Shown: positions 7,187 to 14,842, numbered from the stretch's first letter. The stretch: DNA of 22,069 nt from Thauera sp. (GCA_023150215.1 JAKLLJ010000016.1:1-22069); one strand, 5' to 3'. Notes: generated from the sequence alone by a model not told the origin. Translations and numbers: made by a program.

Positions 7187-8081
7187 CGCCCACCCCGATC
7201 CCGAGACTGCGAGCGCGCAGATGAGCCCGGCCCGACGAATCGCGCTGGTCACGGGCGCCACCATGGCCAAGCCCGATTCCGAGACGCACCTGCTGGTCGC
7301 CGCGCTGTCGCGTGCCGGCATGCAGGCCGACGTGCTGCCGTGGGACGCTCCGGTCGACTGGGCGAGCTATGCGCTGGTCGTGGTGCGCACGCCATGGGAC
7401 TACTTTTCCCGGCTGGACGAGTTCCTCGGCTGGGTGACCCGCACCGGCGAACTCACCACGGTGCTCAATCCCCCAGCGCTGATCCGCTGGAACAGCCACA
7501 AACGCTACCTCGCCGAACTTGCCGCGCAGGGCGTGCCGACCGTGCCGACGCTGTGGATCGAGCGCGGCGCCGCGGACGGACCGCAGCGCTTGCGCACACG
7601 GGGTTGGGATGAGGTGGTGGTGAAGCCCGCGGTGTCGATCGGCGCCATCGGTGCGCTGCGCGCACGCACGACGGATCCCGCCTGCGCGGCGCATCTGGCG
7701 GCGCTCGCCGCGACCGGCGACGTGATGGTCCAGCCCTACCTGCCGAGCGTGGCGGAGGAGGGCGAGGTGTCGCTGATCCACTTCGGTGGCGTGTTCTCGC
7801 ATGCGATCCGCAAGCGCCCGGCCGCGGGGGATTTTCGTGTCCAGGACATGTATGGCGGCAGCGTGCATCCGCATCGGCCCGACCTCGCCGAAGAGGTGCT
7901 CGCCGCCCGGCTGCTGGCCTGCCTGCCGAGCGCGACCGCCTACGCACGCATCGACATCGTGCGGGTCGATGGTGCGCCGGCGCTGATGGAGATCGAGCTC
8001 ATCGAGCCGGAACTGTTCCTCGGAGCGGACGCTGGCGCGGCCCCGCGGCTCGCTGAACAACTCATTCGTCATGTTATTTGA
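7179..8081 (+). CDS. ATP-grasp domain protein (RimK / glutathione-synthetase-like ligase of unknown substrate)
   Basis: ATP-grasp ligases join a carboxylate to an amine or thiol through an acyl-phosphate. This 300-residue protein has a substrate domain (about 18-100, with VVVRTPWDYF) and an ATP-grasp fold: VVVKPAVSIGAIG with Lys149, VQPYLP at 184-189, EEGEVSLIHFGG at 193-204, DFRVQDMYGG at 218-227, ARIDIVRV at 256-263, and the Mg-ligand region MEIELIEPELF at 270-280. These are the motifs of a widespread family related to RimK and to the DcsG ligase of cycloserine biosynthesis; the natural substrate is unknown. The start lies inside the end of the DUF3079 gene, giving an eight-base overlap. 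No ribosome site as good as that of the upstream gene is seen, in line with coupled translation. The frame is open upstream to 6969. Confidence 0.88.
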   Translation: MADAHPDPETASAQMSPARRIALVTGATMAKPDSETHLLVAALSRAGMQADVLPWDAPVDWASYALVVVRTPWDYFSRLDEFLGWVTRTGELTTVLNPPALIRWNSHKRYLAELAAQGVPTVPTLWIERGAADGPQRLRTRGWDEVVVKPAVSIGAIGALRARTTDPACAAHLAALAATGDVMVQPYLPSVAEEGEVSLIHFGGVFSHAIRKRPAAGDFRVQDMYGGSVHPHRPDLAEEVLAARLLACLPSATAYARIDIVRVDGAPALMEIELIEPELFLGADAGAAPRLAEQLIRHVI

Positions 8082-8113
8082 AGGCGCTTTCCTGTCGTAC
8101 GGCGGGCGAATGC

Positions 8114-8180
8114 TGCACTGCACAAAAAGTGCTTGACGAGTGTTTGTCGGCGGCTATAATGGGATCCATGGTGCAGCGCA
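8114..8180. promoter_or_regulatory. Candidate PhaR operator sites around the phasin promoter
   Basis: Two copies of TGC-N3-GCA lie at 8114-8122 (TGCACTGCA, upstream of -35) and 8172-8180 (TGCAGCGCA, just after the expected start site). PhaR, the PHA-responsive repressor of phasin genes, is reported to bind CTGC-N3/4-GCAG-like sequences. The match is partial and PhaR itself is not in the window, so this is inference from motif and position. Confidence 0.4.
8133..8160 (+). promoter_or_regulatory. Sigma-70 promoter of the phasin gene
   Basis: TTGACG (8133-8138) and a perfect TATAAT (8155-8160) are spaced by 16 bases. Transcription would start near 8167, leaving a leader of about 112 bases before the phasin start. 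Confidence 0.85.
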
Positions 8181-8278
8181 ACATTACAACCCCAGGCGGG
8201 TTGTGAAGCTGCCAGCAGGTTCACGATCTACCGCTTTCACGACGCCTCAAGCCTTCGACCACCCACAGGAAATTCATC

Positions 8279-8839
8279 ATGACCAAGTTCCAGACCCCCG
8301 AGCAGTTCGCCGCCCTCAACCAGGCCAACCTGGAAGCCCTCATGTCGCTGGCCAACAGCGCCATGGCCCGCGCCGAGCGCCTGGCCGAGCTGAACCTGAA
8401 CACCGTGCGTTCGGTGCTCGAGGACAGCGTCGCCACCACCCGCAAGCTGGCCGAAATCAAGGATCCGCAGCAGTTCGCCAGTCTGCAGGGCGAGCTGACC
8501 AAGCCGATGATCGACAAGGCCGTCGCCTACGCTCGCAGCGTTCAGGAAATCGCCACCGAAGGCCAGCAGGAAGTGTCGAGCCTGTTCGAGAAGCAGATCG
8601 CCGAAGTGAACAAGCGCTTCCACGACATGCTCGAGCAGGCCGCCAAGCAAGCGCCCGCCGGTTCGGAAGGCGTGTTCGAAGCCGTCAAGTCGGCCATGAG
8701 CACCGCCAACAGCCTGTATGAGAACGCCAGCAAGGCTGCCCGCCAGGCCGCCGAAGTCGCCGAAGCCAACATGAGCGCCGCGACCGAAGCCACCGTCAAG
8801 GCCGTGGCTGCTGCTGGCAAGACCGTCGGCAAGAAGTGA
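8279..8839 (+). CDS. phaP: Phasin family protein (PHA granule-associated)
   Basis: Phasins coat polyhydroxyalkanoate granules and control their size and number. The 186-residue protein has the phasin_2 pattern: TPEQFAALNQANLEALMSLANSA at the start, TRKLAEIKDPQQFASLQ in the middle, then a long amphipathic helical region. The C-terminus is Ala/Lys-rich (ATVKAVAAAGKTVGKK). There are no cysteines, no signal peptide and no membrane segment. ATG 8279 has AGGAAA nearby upstream. The gene is monocistronic, with a consensus-like promoter upstream and a strong terminator downstream. The strong promoter fits the high abundance of phasins. A 7-bp hairpin sits in the leader at 8186-8204. The paralog number cannot be judged from the sequence alone. 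Confidence 0.95.
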   Translation: MTKFQTPEQFAALNQANLEALMSLANSAMARAERLAELNLNTVRSVLEDSVATTRKLAEIKDPQQFASLQGELTKPMIDKAVAYARSVQEIATEGQQEVSSLFEKQIAEVNKRFHDMLEQAAKQAPAGSEGVFEAVKSAMSTANSLYENASKAARQAAEVAEANMSAATEATVKAVAAAGKTVGKK

Positions 8840-8890
8840 TTCTCGCCTTCAGCTCGCCTCAGCGAGGTCCATGACCCTGCCGAGGCAGCA

Positions 8891-8930
8891 AGAAAAGCCG
8901 TCGCGCGACTCGCGTGACGGCTTTTCTGCG
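8891..8930 (+). terminator. Terminator of the phasin gene
   Basis: AGAAAAGCCGTC (8891-8902) pairs perfectly with GACGGCTTTTCT (8916-8927), and the 3' arm supplies the T run. It lies about 50 bases after the phasin stop codon. The A-rich 5' arm would let it work on the other strand too. Confidence 0.9.
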
Positions 8931-9066
8931 TTTACGGCGCGGCCGAAGTGAGCGTTTCAAGGCAGGAATAGGGATTGATGTCGGTATTGCGGGTTTATCT
9001 CGAGATTAAAGTCGTGAATAATATCCGCTATCGTTTGCTATCCCCTTTCGCACCAGGACATCCTCC

Positions 9067-10302
9067 ATGCTCGACCACCTCGAACGCCCGGCTACAGCAC
9101 CTCCCCGACCCGCCCGCATCTTCGCCGACAGCGGGCTGGGGTATTTCGCCAACGGGCTGATCGGTTTTATCTTCTCGGCGACCGGGCCGGTGGCGATCAT
9201 CCTCGCGGTGGGCAGCCGCGGTGGCTTGTCCGAGGCCGAGCTGGCGTCCTGGGTGTTCGGCGTGTTCTTCATCAACGGCCTGATCACGATCGCGATGAGC
9301 TGGCGCTACCACATGCCGCTCGGCTTCGCGTGGACCATCCCCGGCACCGTGCTGGTCGGCCCTGCGTTGCAGCACCTGAGCTTTGCCGAGGTGATCGGCG
9401 CGTTCTACGCCACCAGCGTGCTGATCTTCGTGATGGGCTTGTCCGGCTGGGTGAAGCGCTTCATGGAGGCGCTGCCGATGCCGATCGTGATGGGCATGGT
9501 GGCAGGCGTGTTCCTGCGCTTCGGCCTCGATCTGGTGCGCGCGCTGCATCAGGACGTGGCGATCGCCGCGCCGATGGTGATCGTCTTCCTCACGCTATCG
9601 GCGCTGCCGGCGCTCGGCCGCCGAATTCCGCCGGTGATCGGCGCGCTGCTCGTCGGTGTGCTGGCGATCCTGCTACTCGATCGCATCGACGCCGCTGCGC
9701 TCGGCAGCTTTTCCTTCGCCAGCCCGCTCGTGCAGGCGCCGGTGTGGTCGGTCGGTGCGTTGGTCGAACTGGTGGTGCCGCTCGCGATCACCGTGCTGGT
9801 GGTGCAGAACGGGCAGGGCGTCGCGGTGTTGAAGGGGGCTGGCCATGCACCGCCGGTCAACACGATCGCCGCGGTATCGGGCATCGGTGCCTTCCTGTCG
9901 GCGATGGTCGGTGCGGTCAGCACCTGCCTCACCGGCCCGACCAATGCGCTGCTGACCTCGTCCGGCGAGCGCCACCGTCATTACACTGCGGCGCTGGTGT
10001 TCGGCACCTTCGGCGTGCTGTTCGGCTTGCTTGCGCCCACCTTCACCAGCCTGATGCTGGCGGCGCCGGAAGCCTTCATCATGGTGCTCGGCGGCCTCGC
10101 CATGCTGCGCGTGCTGCAGGGCGCCTTCGTCGCCTCGTTCGCCGGCCGCTTCACGCTCGGCGCGCTGGTCAGCATGCTGGTCACTGTCACCGACCTCGCG
10201 CTGTTGAATATCGGCGCAGCGTTCTGGGGGCTGCTCGCCGGCTTCCTGGTGTCGTGGCTGATGGAACGCGCAGATTTCGTCGCCCTCGCCAACCGGAATT
10301 GA
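9067..10302 (+). CDS. BenE-family benzoate/H+ symporter-like transporter
   Basis: This is an integral membrane protein of 411 residues, the usual BenE size, with about 11-12 hydrophobic segments. The N-terminal region has the family stretch ANGLIGFIFSATGPVAIIL, followed by PLGFAWTIPGTVLVGPAL, LPMPIVMGMVAGVFLRFG and, in the second half, SACTC-type BenE sequence read here as VGAVSTCLTGPTNALLTS. BenE proteins take up benzoate with protons; the symbol is withheld because specificity cannot be read from sequence. ATG 9067 has AGGA at 9056-9059. No benzoate-degradation enzyme lies next to it, but an extradiol dioxygenase gene follows 2 kb downstream. No clear promoter was found in the 136-base gap before it. 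The tRNA-Val promoter starts 28 bases after its stop. Confidence 0.88.
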   Translation: MLDHLERPATAPPRPARIFADSGLGYFANGLIGFIFSATGPVAIILAVGSRGGLSEAELASWVFGVFFINGLITIAMSWRYHMPLGFAWTIPGTVLVGPALQHLSFAEVIGAFYATSVLIFVMGLSGWVKRFMEALPMPIVMGMVAGVFLRFGLDLVRALHQDVAIAAPMVIVFLTLSALPALGRRIPPVIGALLVGVLAILLLDRIDAAALGSFSFASPLVQAPVWSVGALVELVVPLAITVLVVQNGQGVAVLKGAGHAPPVNTIAAVSGIGAFLSAMVGAVSTCLTGPTNALLTSSGERHRHYTAALVFGTFGVLFGLLAPTFTSLMLAAPEAFIMVLGGLAMLRVLQGAFVASFAGRFTLGALVSMLVTVTDLALLNIGAAFWGLLAGFLVSWLMERADFVALANRN

Positions 10303-10329
10303 GGTCGCGTGCCTGGAGGCAGGCGCGGC

Positions 10330-10358
10330 TTGACGCGGGGCGGCCCGCCTTCTAGAAT
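10330..10358 (+). promoter_or_regulatory. Promoter of the tRNA-Val(CAC) pair
   Basis: TTGACG (10330-10335) and TAGAAT (10353-10358) are spaced by exactly 17 bases. The expected start is near 10365, ten bases before the first tRNA. Confidence 0.8.
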
Positions 10359-10375
10359 GCGCGCTCTTTACGGGA

Positions 10376-10450
10376 GGGCGGTTAGCTCAGCGGTAGAGCA
10401 CTGCCTTCACACGGCAGGGGTCACTGGTTCGATCCCAGTACCGCCCACCA
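10376..10450 (+). tRNA. tRNA-Val (anticodon CAC), copy 1
   Basis: The gene is 75 bases long with CCA encoded. The acceptor stem GGGCGGT pairs with ACCGCCC. The anticodon stem CTGCC/GGCAG holds the loop TTCACAC, giving anticodon CAC at 10408-10410, which reads GUG. The T arm has GGTTCGATCCC. No terminator follows, so it is transcribed with copy 2. Confidence 0.96.
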
Positions 10451-10517
10451 CGCGAATCCGGCGTGGCCCTCATCGTAAGAACCTGCGGAAACCTGCGTGA
10501 AAACGCGTTCCCAAGCA

Positions 10518-10592
10518 GGGCGGTTAGCTCAGCGGTAGAGCACTGCCTTCACACGGCAGGGGTCACTGGTTCGATCCCAGTACCGCCCACCA
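10518..10592 (+). tRNA. tRNA-Val (anticodon CAC), copy 2
   Basis: This copy is identical over all 75 bases to the copy 142 bases upstream; the two are separated by a 67-base spacer. The identity extends only a base or so beyond the tRNA, so it is a duplicated gene, not a longer repeat. It is followed directly by a strong terminator. Confidence 0.96.
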
Positions 10593-10597
10593 GAACA

Positions 10598-10635
10598 AAC
10601 GACAAAGCCGGCCTTCAGGCCGGCTTTGTCGTTTT
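10598..10635 (+). terminator. Terminator of the tRNA-Val operon
   Basis: A perfect 16-bp stem (10598-10613 with 10618-10633) with a TTCA loop ends in TTTT. It directly abuts the beheaded sulP-like sequence. Confidence 0.95.
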
Positions 10636-10636
10636 C

Positions 10637-12073
10637 AGGCGCCTCCTGCTGCGTGCGGTCGCGCTCGCCGGCGCGATGGCGGTGGTGTCCGGACTGGCCT
10701 GCATCCTGTTCGGGCTGCTGCGCCTGGGCTTCGTCACGGAGCTGTTGTCCAAGCCGATCCGCTACGGCTACATGAACGGCATCGCGCTGACGGTGCTGAT
10801 CAGCCAGTTGCCCAAGCTGTTCGGCTTTTCCATCGACGGCGGCGGGCCGCTGCGGGATCTGTGGGCAATCGGCGTCGCGATCGGCGAAGGCCGAAGCAAC
10901 TGGACCACCTTCCTCCTCGGCGCGGGCACGCTGGTCATCATCCTGCTGCTGAAGGGCCACAAGCGCATACCCGGCATCCTCGTCGCCGTGATCGCGGCGA
11001 CGCTCGTCGTCGGCGCGCTGGACCTTGGAGAGAACGCAGGCGTCGCGGTGCTCGGCGCGCTGCCCCAGGGCCTGCCTGCGTTCGCCATTCCCTGGATCAC
11101 CTGGGGCGACCTCGATACCGTGGTCATCGGCGGGCTTGCCGTCGCCCTGGTGTCGTTCGCCGATACCAGCGTGCTGTCGCGCGTCTACGCGCTGCGCACG
11201 CGCACCCACGTCGACCCCAACCAGGAGATGGTCGGGCTCGGTGCCGCCAACCTCGCGGCGGGATTCTTCCAGGGCTTTCCGATCAGCAGCAGTTCCTCGC
11301 GCACGCCGGTCGCAGAGGCGGCCGGGGCACGCACGCAACTCACCGGGGTGGTCGGCGCGCTGGCGGTCGCGCTGATGCTGCTGCTCGCGCCCGATCTGTT
11401 GCGCAATCTGCCGACCAGCGCACTGGCGGCGGTGGTGATCGCAGCCGCGCTCGGGTTGTTCGAATTCGCCGACCTGCGCCGCATCTGGCGCATCCAGCGC
11501 TGGGAGTTCTGGCTCTCGGTGGGCTGCACCGCCGGCGTGGCGGTGCTGGGCGTCATCCCCGGCATCGGCCTGGCCATCCTCGTCGCCGTCATCGAATTCC
11601 TGTGGGACGGCTGGCGTCCGCACTTTGCGGTGCTGGGCCGCGCCGAGGGCATCAAGGGTTACCACGACATCAAGCGCTACCCCGATGCTCGCCGCATTCC
11701 CGGGCTGGTGCTGTTCCGCTGGGACGCGCCGCTCTTCTTCGCCAACGCCGAACTGTTCCGCGAGCGCGTGCTCGACGCGATCGACGAGTCGCCGACGCCC
11801 GTGCGCTGGCTCGTGGTCGCGGCGGAGCCGGTGACCAGCGTCGATGTCACCGCTGCCGACGTGCTCGCCGAACTCGACCAGACATTGCAGGCCGCCGGAA
11901 TCGAGCTGTGCTTCGCCGAGATGAAGGATCCGGTCAAGGACAAGCTGAAGCGCTTCGGCCTGTTCGCCCACCTGGGCGAGGAAACCTTCTTCCCCACCCT
12001 CGGGGTCGCGGTCAGCGCCTACGTCGCGGCCCACGAGGTCGAGTGGAAGGACTGGGAGGAGCGTCAGGCGTGA
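10637..12073 (+). pseudogene. SulP family anion transporter lacking its N-terminal part
   Basis: SulP proteins are membrane anion carriers (sulfate, bicarbonate, dicarboxylates) with a C-terminal cytoplasmic STAS domain. Recognisable SulP sequence starts abruptly at about 10637 (LLLRAVALAGAMAVVSGLAC...LRLGFVTELLSKPIRYGYMNGIAL) and runs to a STAS domain (GLVLFRWDAPLFFANAELF to GVAVSAYVA) and TGA at 12073. The usual N-terminal 90-110 residues, including the IPQxxAYA-like segment and the first membrane helices, are absent. The preceding sequence is the tRNA terminator. The first internal ATG (10676) would give 465 residues, but no ribosome site was recognised and a perfect terminator stands just upstream. 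The remainder is open without stops, so the loss is probably recent. A shortened functional protein is possible but unlikely. Confidence 0.82.
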
Positions 12074-12189
12074 CGCACCGCGCTGCGTCCTTGCCACACT
12101 GAGGCAACATGGCCCTGCGCCCGGAACCCTGAATTGACGCCCCGTAAAGTGCTGTCCGTGGTCAGCACAGCCCGACGGCGACTTCCAGC

Positions 12190-12345
12190 GTGCGTATCGG
12201 CAAGGGGCTGTTCATGAGCAACAGCGGCTATGAGTTCGGCCTCGCCCTGCTGGTGGTCGCAGTGTCGTTGCGGCAGGGCGGTGCGGGCGGGCGTCGATCG
12301 ATGCAGCGTCGAGCAGGAGCGTGCCGAAAGCCTGGGCGCCGGACT
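12190..12345 (+). pseudogene. Probable C-terminal remnant of a DoxX family membrane protein
   Basis: The gap between sulP and the dioxygenase gene (12074-12424, 351 bases) holds no complete gene. In one frame it reads IGKGLFMSNSGYEFGLALLVVAV followed by GGAGGRRS; a frame change near 12297 then gives IDAASSR. DoxX proteins end with a similar pattern (a Gly/aromatic motif, a hydrophobic helix, then GAGxxSLDA), and DoxX genes often neighbour DODA-type dioxygenase genes. No N-terminal part was found upstream. The match is short and from memory, so confidence is limited. A small hairpin GACGCA/TGCGTC at 12072-12089 follows sulP, without a T run. Confidence 0.4.
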
Positions 12346-12424
12346 GGAAGATCGGGGCCGGTGAGGGCCCGGATCGACACCTCCTCCCTGGCCCAGGCAT
12401 CGACGTCTTTTTTGGAGAATTCAG

Positions 12425-13237
12425 ATGCAGACACTTCCCACCTTGTTCGTCTCGCACGGCGCGCCCACGTTCGCGCTCGACCCCGGCCTTGCCGGGGCCA
12501 GGCTTGCCGCACTTGGCCGTTGGCTGCCGCGTCCGCAGGCGGTGCTGGTGGTGTCGCCGCATTGGATGACGCGACAGCCGCAGGCCACGCTGTCGCTGCG
12601 GCCCGCGACGATCCACGATTTCGGCGGCTTCGATCCGTCCCTCTACACGCTGCAGTATCCGGCCGCGGGCGCGCATCCGGCCGCGCGCCGTGCGCTCGAG
12701 CTATTGCAGGCGGCGGGCCTGTCCGCGACGCCCGATGCCGATCGTGGCCTCGACCATGGTGCCTGGGTGCCGCTGATGCACCTGTACCCGCACGCCGACG
12801 TGCCGGTGTTCCAGGTGTCGCTGCCGGCGTGGCTGGATGCCGACAGCGCCTGGGACTACGGGCGCGCGCTGGCGCCGCTGGCTGACGAGGGGGTGCTGAT
12901 CGTCGGTTCGGGCAGCCTCACCCACAACCTTTACGAGTTCCGTCTTGGCGATCCGCACGCAGAAGCCTATGCGGCGGAGTTCGCGCACTGGGTGCGCGAC
13001 GCGGTGCTGGCGGGCGACCCCGAGCGGCTGCGTCGTGCCTTGGCGATCGCGCCGCACGCCCGCCGCGCACACCCCACGGCCGAGCATTACCTGCCGCTGC
13101 TGGTGGCCGCCGGCGCGTCGGCGGCCGTGCCCGCGAGCGTCATCGAAGGCGGCATCGTCCATGGCGTGCTGTCGATGGATTCCTTCCTGTTCGGTGCCGA
13201 CTTCGACCCGTCGCAGGATCCCGCGCCCACTGCCTGA
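12425..13237 (+). CDS. DODA-type (LigB superfamily) extradiol ring-opening dioxygenase
   Basis: Enzymes of this class bind a single metal (zinc or ferrous iron) and cleave catechol-type rings such as DOPA. The 270 residues match the family length. The conserved histidines are visible: His11 in SHGAP, His46 in SPHW, His111 in DHGAW, His167 in SLTHN and His221 in AEHYLPL. HDFGGF and the GLDHGAW stretch are typical. ATG 12425 has GGAG at 12414-12417. The upstream neighbour is a DoxX-like remnant. The 3' end faces the EamA gene with only 11 bases between the stop codons and no terminator. The natural substrate is unknown; a role in aromatic breakdown fits the BenE carrier upstream but is not shown. 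The family assignment is secure. Confidence 0.92.
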   Translation: MQTLPTLFVSHGAPTFALDPGLAGARLAALGRWLPRPQAVLVVSPHWMTRQPQATLSLRPATIHDFGGFDPSLYTLQYPAAGAHPAARRALELLQAAGLSATPDADRGLDHGAWVPLMHLYPHADVPVFQVSLPAWLDADSAWDYGRALAPLADEGVLIVGSGSLTHNLYEFRLGDPHAEAYAAEFAHWVRDAVLAGDPERLRRALAIAPHARRAHPTAEHYLPLLVAAGASAAVPASVIEGGIVHGVLSMDSFLFGADFDPSQDPAPTA

Positions 13238-13248
13238 AACGGTGGGCG

Positions 13249-14100
13249 CTAACTGCGCAGCAGGAACACGCCGGCCATCACGACGGTGGCGGCGACGATG
13301 CCGCGCCGCAGGTGGCCTTCCTTGAACCAGAGGGCGCCGATGAGGACGGCGAAGATGACCGAGCTCTCGCGCAGCGCCGCCACCATGGCGATCGGCGCCT
13401 GGGTCATGGCCCACAGCACCGTGGCGTAGGCGAGCAGGGCGGCGGTGGCACCCAGGAGCCCCAGCCGCCAGTGGCTCAGGAAGTAGGGCCGCAGCGCGCC
13501 GCGATCGCTGCGCAAGCCCATGAGCAGGGCGCCGATCGGTTCGAGCAGGCTGAGGCAGAACACGTAGGCCAGGGGGTTGCCGGCAAGGCGTGCCCCCTGG
13601 CCGTCCACCAGCGTGTAGGCCGAGATGGCCACGGCGTTGAGCACCGCCGCGTGGGTCGACGGGTGCGAGATGATGCGGGCTGGCGAGAGGCCGGACGCGA
13701 AGCCGATGCCGATGACCCCGCAACTGATCAGGGCGATGCCCGCTGCGCCTTCCGCGCCCAGGGTTTCGCCGAGCAGGGGGGCGGACAGCACGCCGACGAT
13801 CAGGGGGGGCAGGCCGCGCATCAGGGTGTAGCTGGTGGCCAGCTGGCCGCCCTCGTAGGCCTTGATCAGCAACATGATGTAGGCCGTGTGGATGAGCGCC
13901 GAAAGCCCCAGGTAGGGCCAGCTCTCGGGTGCGGGCGGACCGGTGAACAGCAGCCCCGCGGCCCCGATCAGCGCGCTGCAGGCGTGGAGCAACAGCGTGT
14001 AGAGACGCTTGTCGCCCGCCCCCCGAATCAATGCATTCCAGCTTGCATGGAGCAGGGCGGCGGCGAGGACGGCGAGCGCGATGGCAGGCGTGAGCGCCAT
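13249..14100 (-). CDS. EamA/DMT-type membrane protein of the phosphonate locus
   Basis: The 283-residue membrane protein has about ten hydrophobic segments in two EamA (DUF6) repeats, the drug/metabolite transporter fold. Examples are ALLHASWNALIRGAGDKRLYT at the start and MTQAPIAMVAALRESSVIFAVLIGALWFKEG near the end. ATG 14100 lies one base after the stop of phnR, so the genes are translationally coupled; the longer open frame from 14274 runs into phnR and is rejected. I recall a TIGRFAM family of two-DUF6 proteins described as associated with phosphonate utilisation in Burkholderia-type loci, and this protein fits by position and size. It may move a phosphonate or a pathway product such as an amine or aldehyde; that is inference. 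The direction of transport is unknown. Confidence 0.85.
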   Translation of the reverse strand: MALTPAIALAVLAAALLHASWNALIRGAGDKRLYTLLLHACSALIGAAGLLFTGPPAPESWPYLGLSALIHTAYIMLLIKAYEGGQLATSYTLMRGLPPLIVGVLSAPLLGETLGAEGAAGIALISCGVIGIGFASGLSPARIISHPSTHAAVLNAVAISAYTLVDGQGARLAGNPLAYVFCLSLLEPIGALLMGLRSDRGALRPYFLSHWRLGLLGATAALLAYATVLWAMTQAPIAMVAALRESSVIFAVLIGALWFKEGHLRRGIVAATVVMAGVFLLRS

Positions 14101-14101
14101 G

Positions 14102-14842
14102 TCAAGCCCGGTGCTGACTGTTGGGGGCCGCGGGGCCGTGTGCGGTCGCGACGCCCGGATATGCCCCGTCACGCAGCATGCGCTGCCGGCCGCCCTGGGC
14201 GTGGGCAAGGAGCGCCTGCGCGCAGCGTTCGCCGTCGCCGGTGGCCAGCAGGTCGACGATCGCGCTGTGCTCATCGGCGAAATGCGGGATCGCCATCGGG
14301 GCGAACAGGTTGCGGCGCCTGAACAGGGTGAGTTGCTTGACGAGCTTGCGATAGATCTCGATCAGCGACCGGTTCCCGGTCATCTCGACGATCTGGTCGT
14401 GAAACTTGAGGTTGAGAACATGAAACCCGTCGATGTCCTCGGTGGCCGCTGCTGCCTGCATGCGCTCGGTCATGGCGCGCAGGGTCGCGAGCTGGGCAGG
14501 GGTGATGCGGCACGCGAGCAGCCGACCGGCCGTGGCATCGAGCCCGGCACGCACCTCGTAGATGTCGGCGGCCTCGTCGAGTGCGATCTCGCGCACGAAC
14601 GCGCCACGGTTTTTCTCCTGGCGGATCAGCCCGCACTCCTCGAGCAGGCGGAAGGCCTCGCGTAGCGGGCCGCGCGAGACGCCGAGGCGCTCGGCCAGCG
14701 CCACCTCGTTGAGCTTGGCACCGGGGGCAAGCTCGCCCGCGAGGATCAGCTTCTCGACCGATTCGGCCACGAGTCTGGTCAGTGAGGTGCGCTGGACGAG
14801 GGTGAGCGCGGTGTCGGTGGGGTCGGCGAGCAGGGCGGACAT
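14102..14842 (-). CDS. phnR: GntR (FadR subfamily) regulator of phosphonate utilisation
   Basis: The 246-residue regulator has an N-terminal winged helix (VAESVEKLILAGELAPGAKLNE, then ALAERLGVSRGPLREAFRLLEE) and a C-terminal helical FCD ligand-binding domain. The FCD domain includes YEVRAGLDATAGRLLA, LNLKFHDQIVEMTGN and HFADEHSAIVDLLATGD; its acidic and His residues usually bind a metal and a small carboxylate-type ligand. It is transcribed away from phnS, with a 34-bp palindrome between them overlapping its -35 box. This matches the regulator described for Burkholderia-type AEP operons, so it probably controls phnS-X and itself. The start is ATG 14842; a GTG at 14851 would add three residues and cannot be excluded. 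It is translationally coupled to the EamA gene downstream. Confidence 0.88.
   Translation of the reverse strand: MSALLADPTDTALTLVQRTSLTRLVAESVEKLILAGELAPGAKLNEVALAERLGVSRGPLREAFRLLEECGLIRQEKNRGAFVREIALDEAADIYEVRAGLDATAGRLLACRITPAQLATLRAMTERMQAAAATEDIDGFHVLNLKFHDQIVEMTGNRSLIEIYRKLVKQLTLFRRRNLFAPMAIPHFADEHSAIVDLLATGDGERCAQALLAHAQGGRQRMLRDGAYPGVATAHGPAAPNSQHRA

Noticed and set aside
10451..10517. Possible small repeat or attachment site between the two tRNA-Val copies (AACCTGCG twice)
   Set aside because: The repeat is only eight bases, the spacer shows no integrase or longer direct repeat, and it is best read as an ordinary tRNA spacer.
10463..10675. Longer start for the SulP gene reading through tRNA-Val copy 2
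   Set aside because: The reading frame would pass through a tRNA gene and a perfect terminator; the peptide there has no SulP similarity.
10529..12097. Minus-strand open frame of 522 codons opposite sulP
   Set aside because: It is antisense to a recognisable membrane/STAS protein and has no domain of its own.
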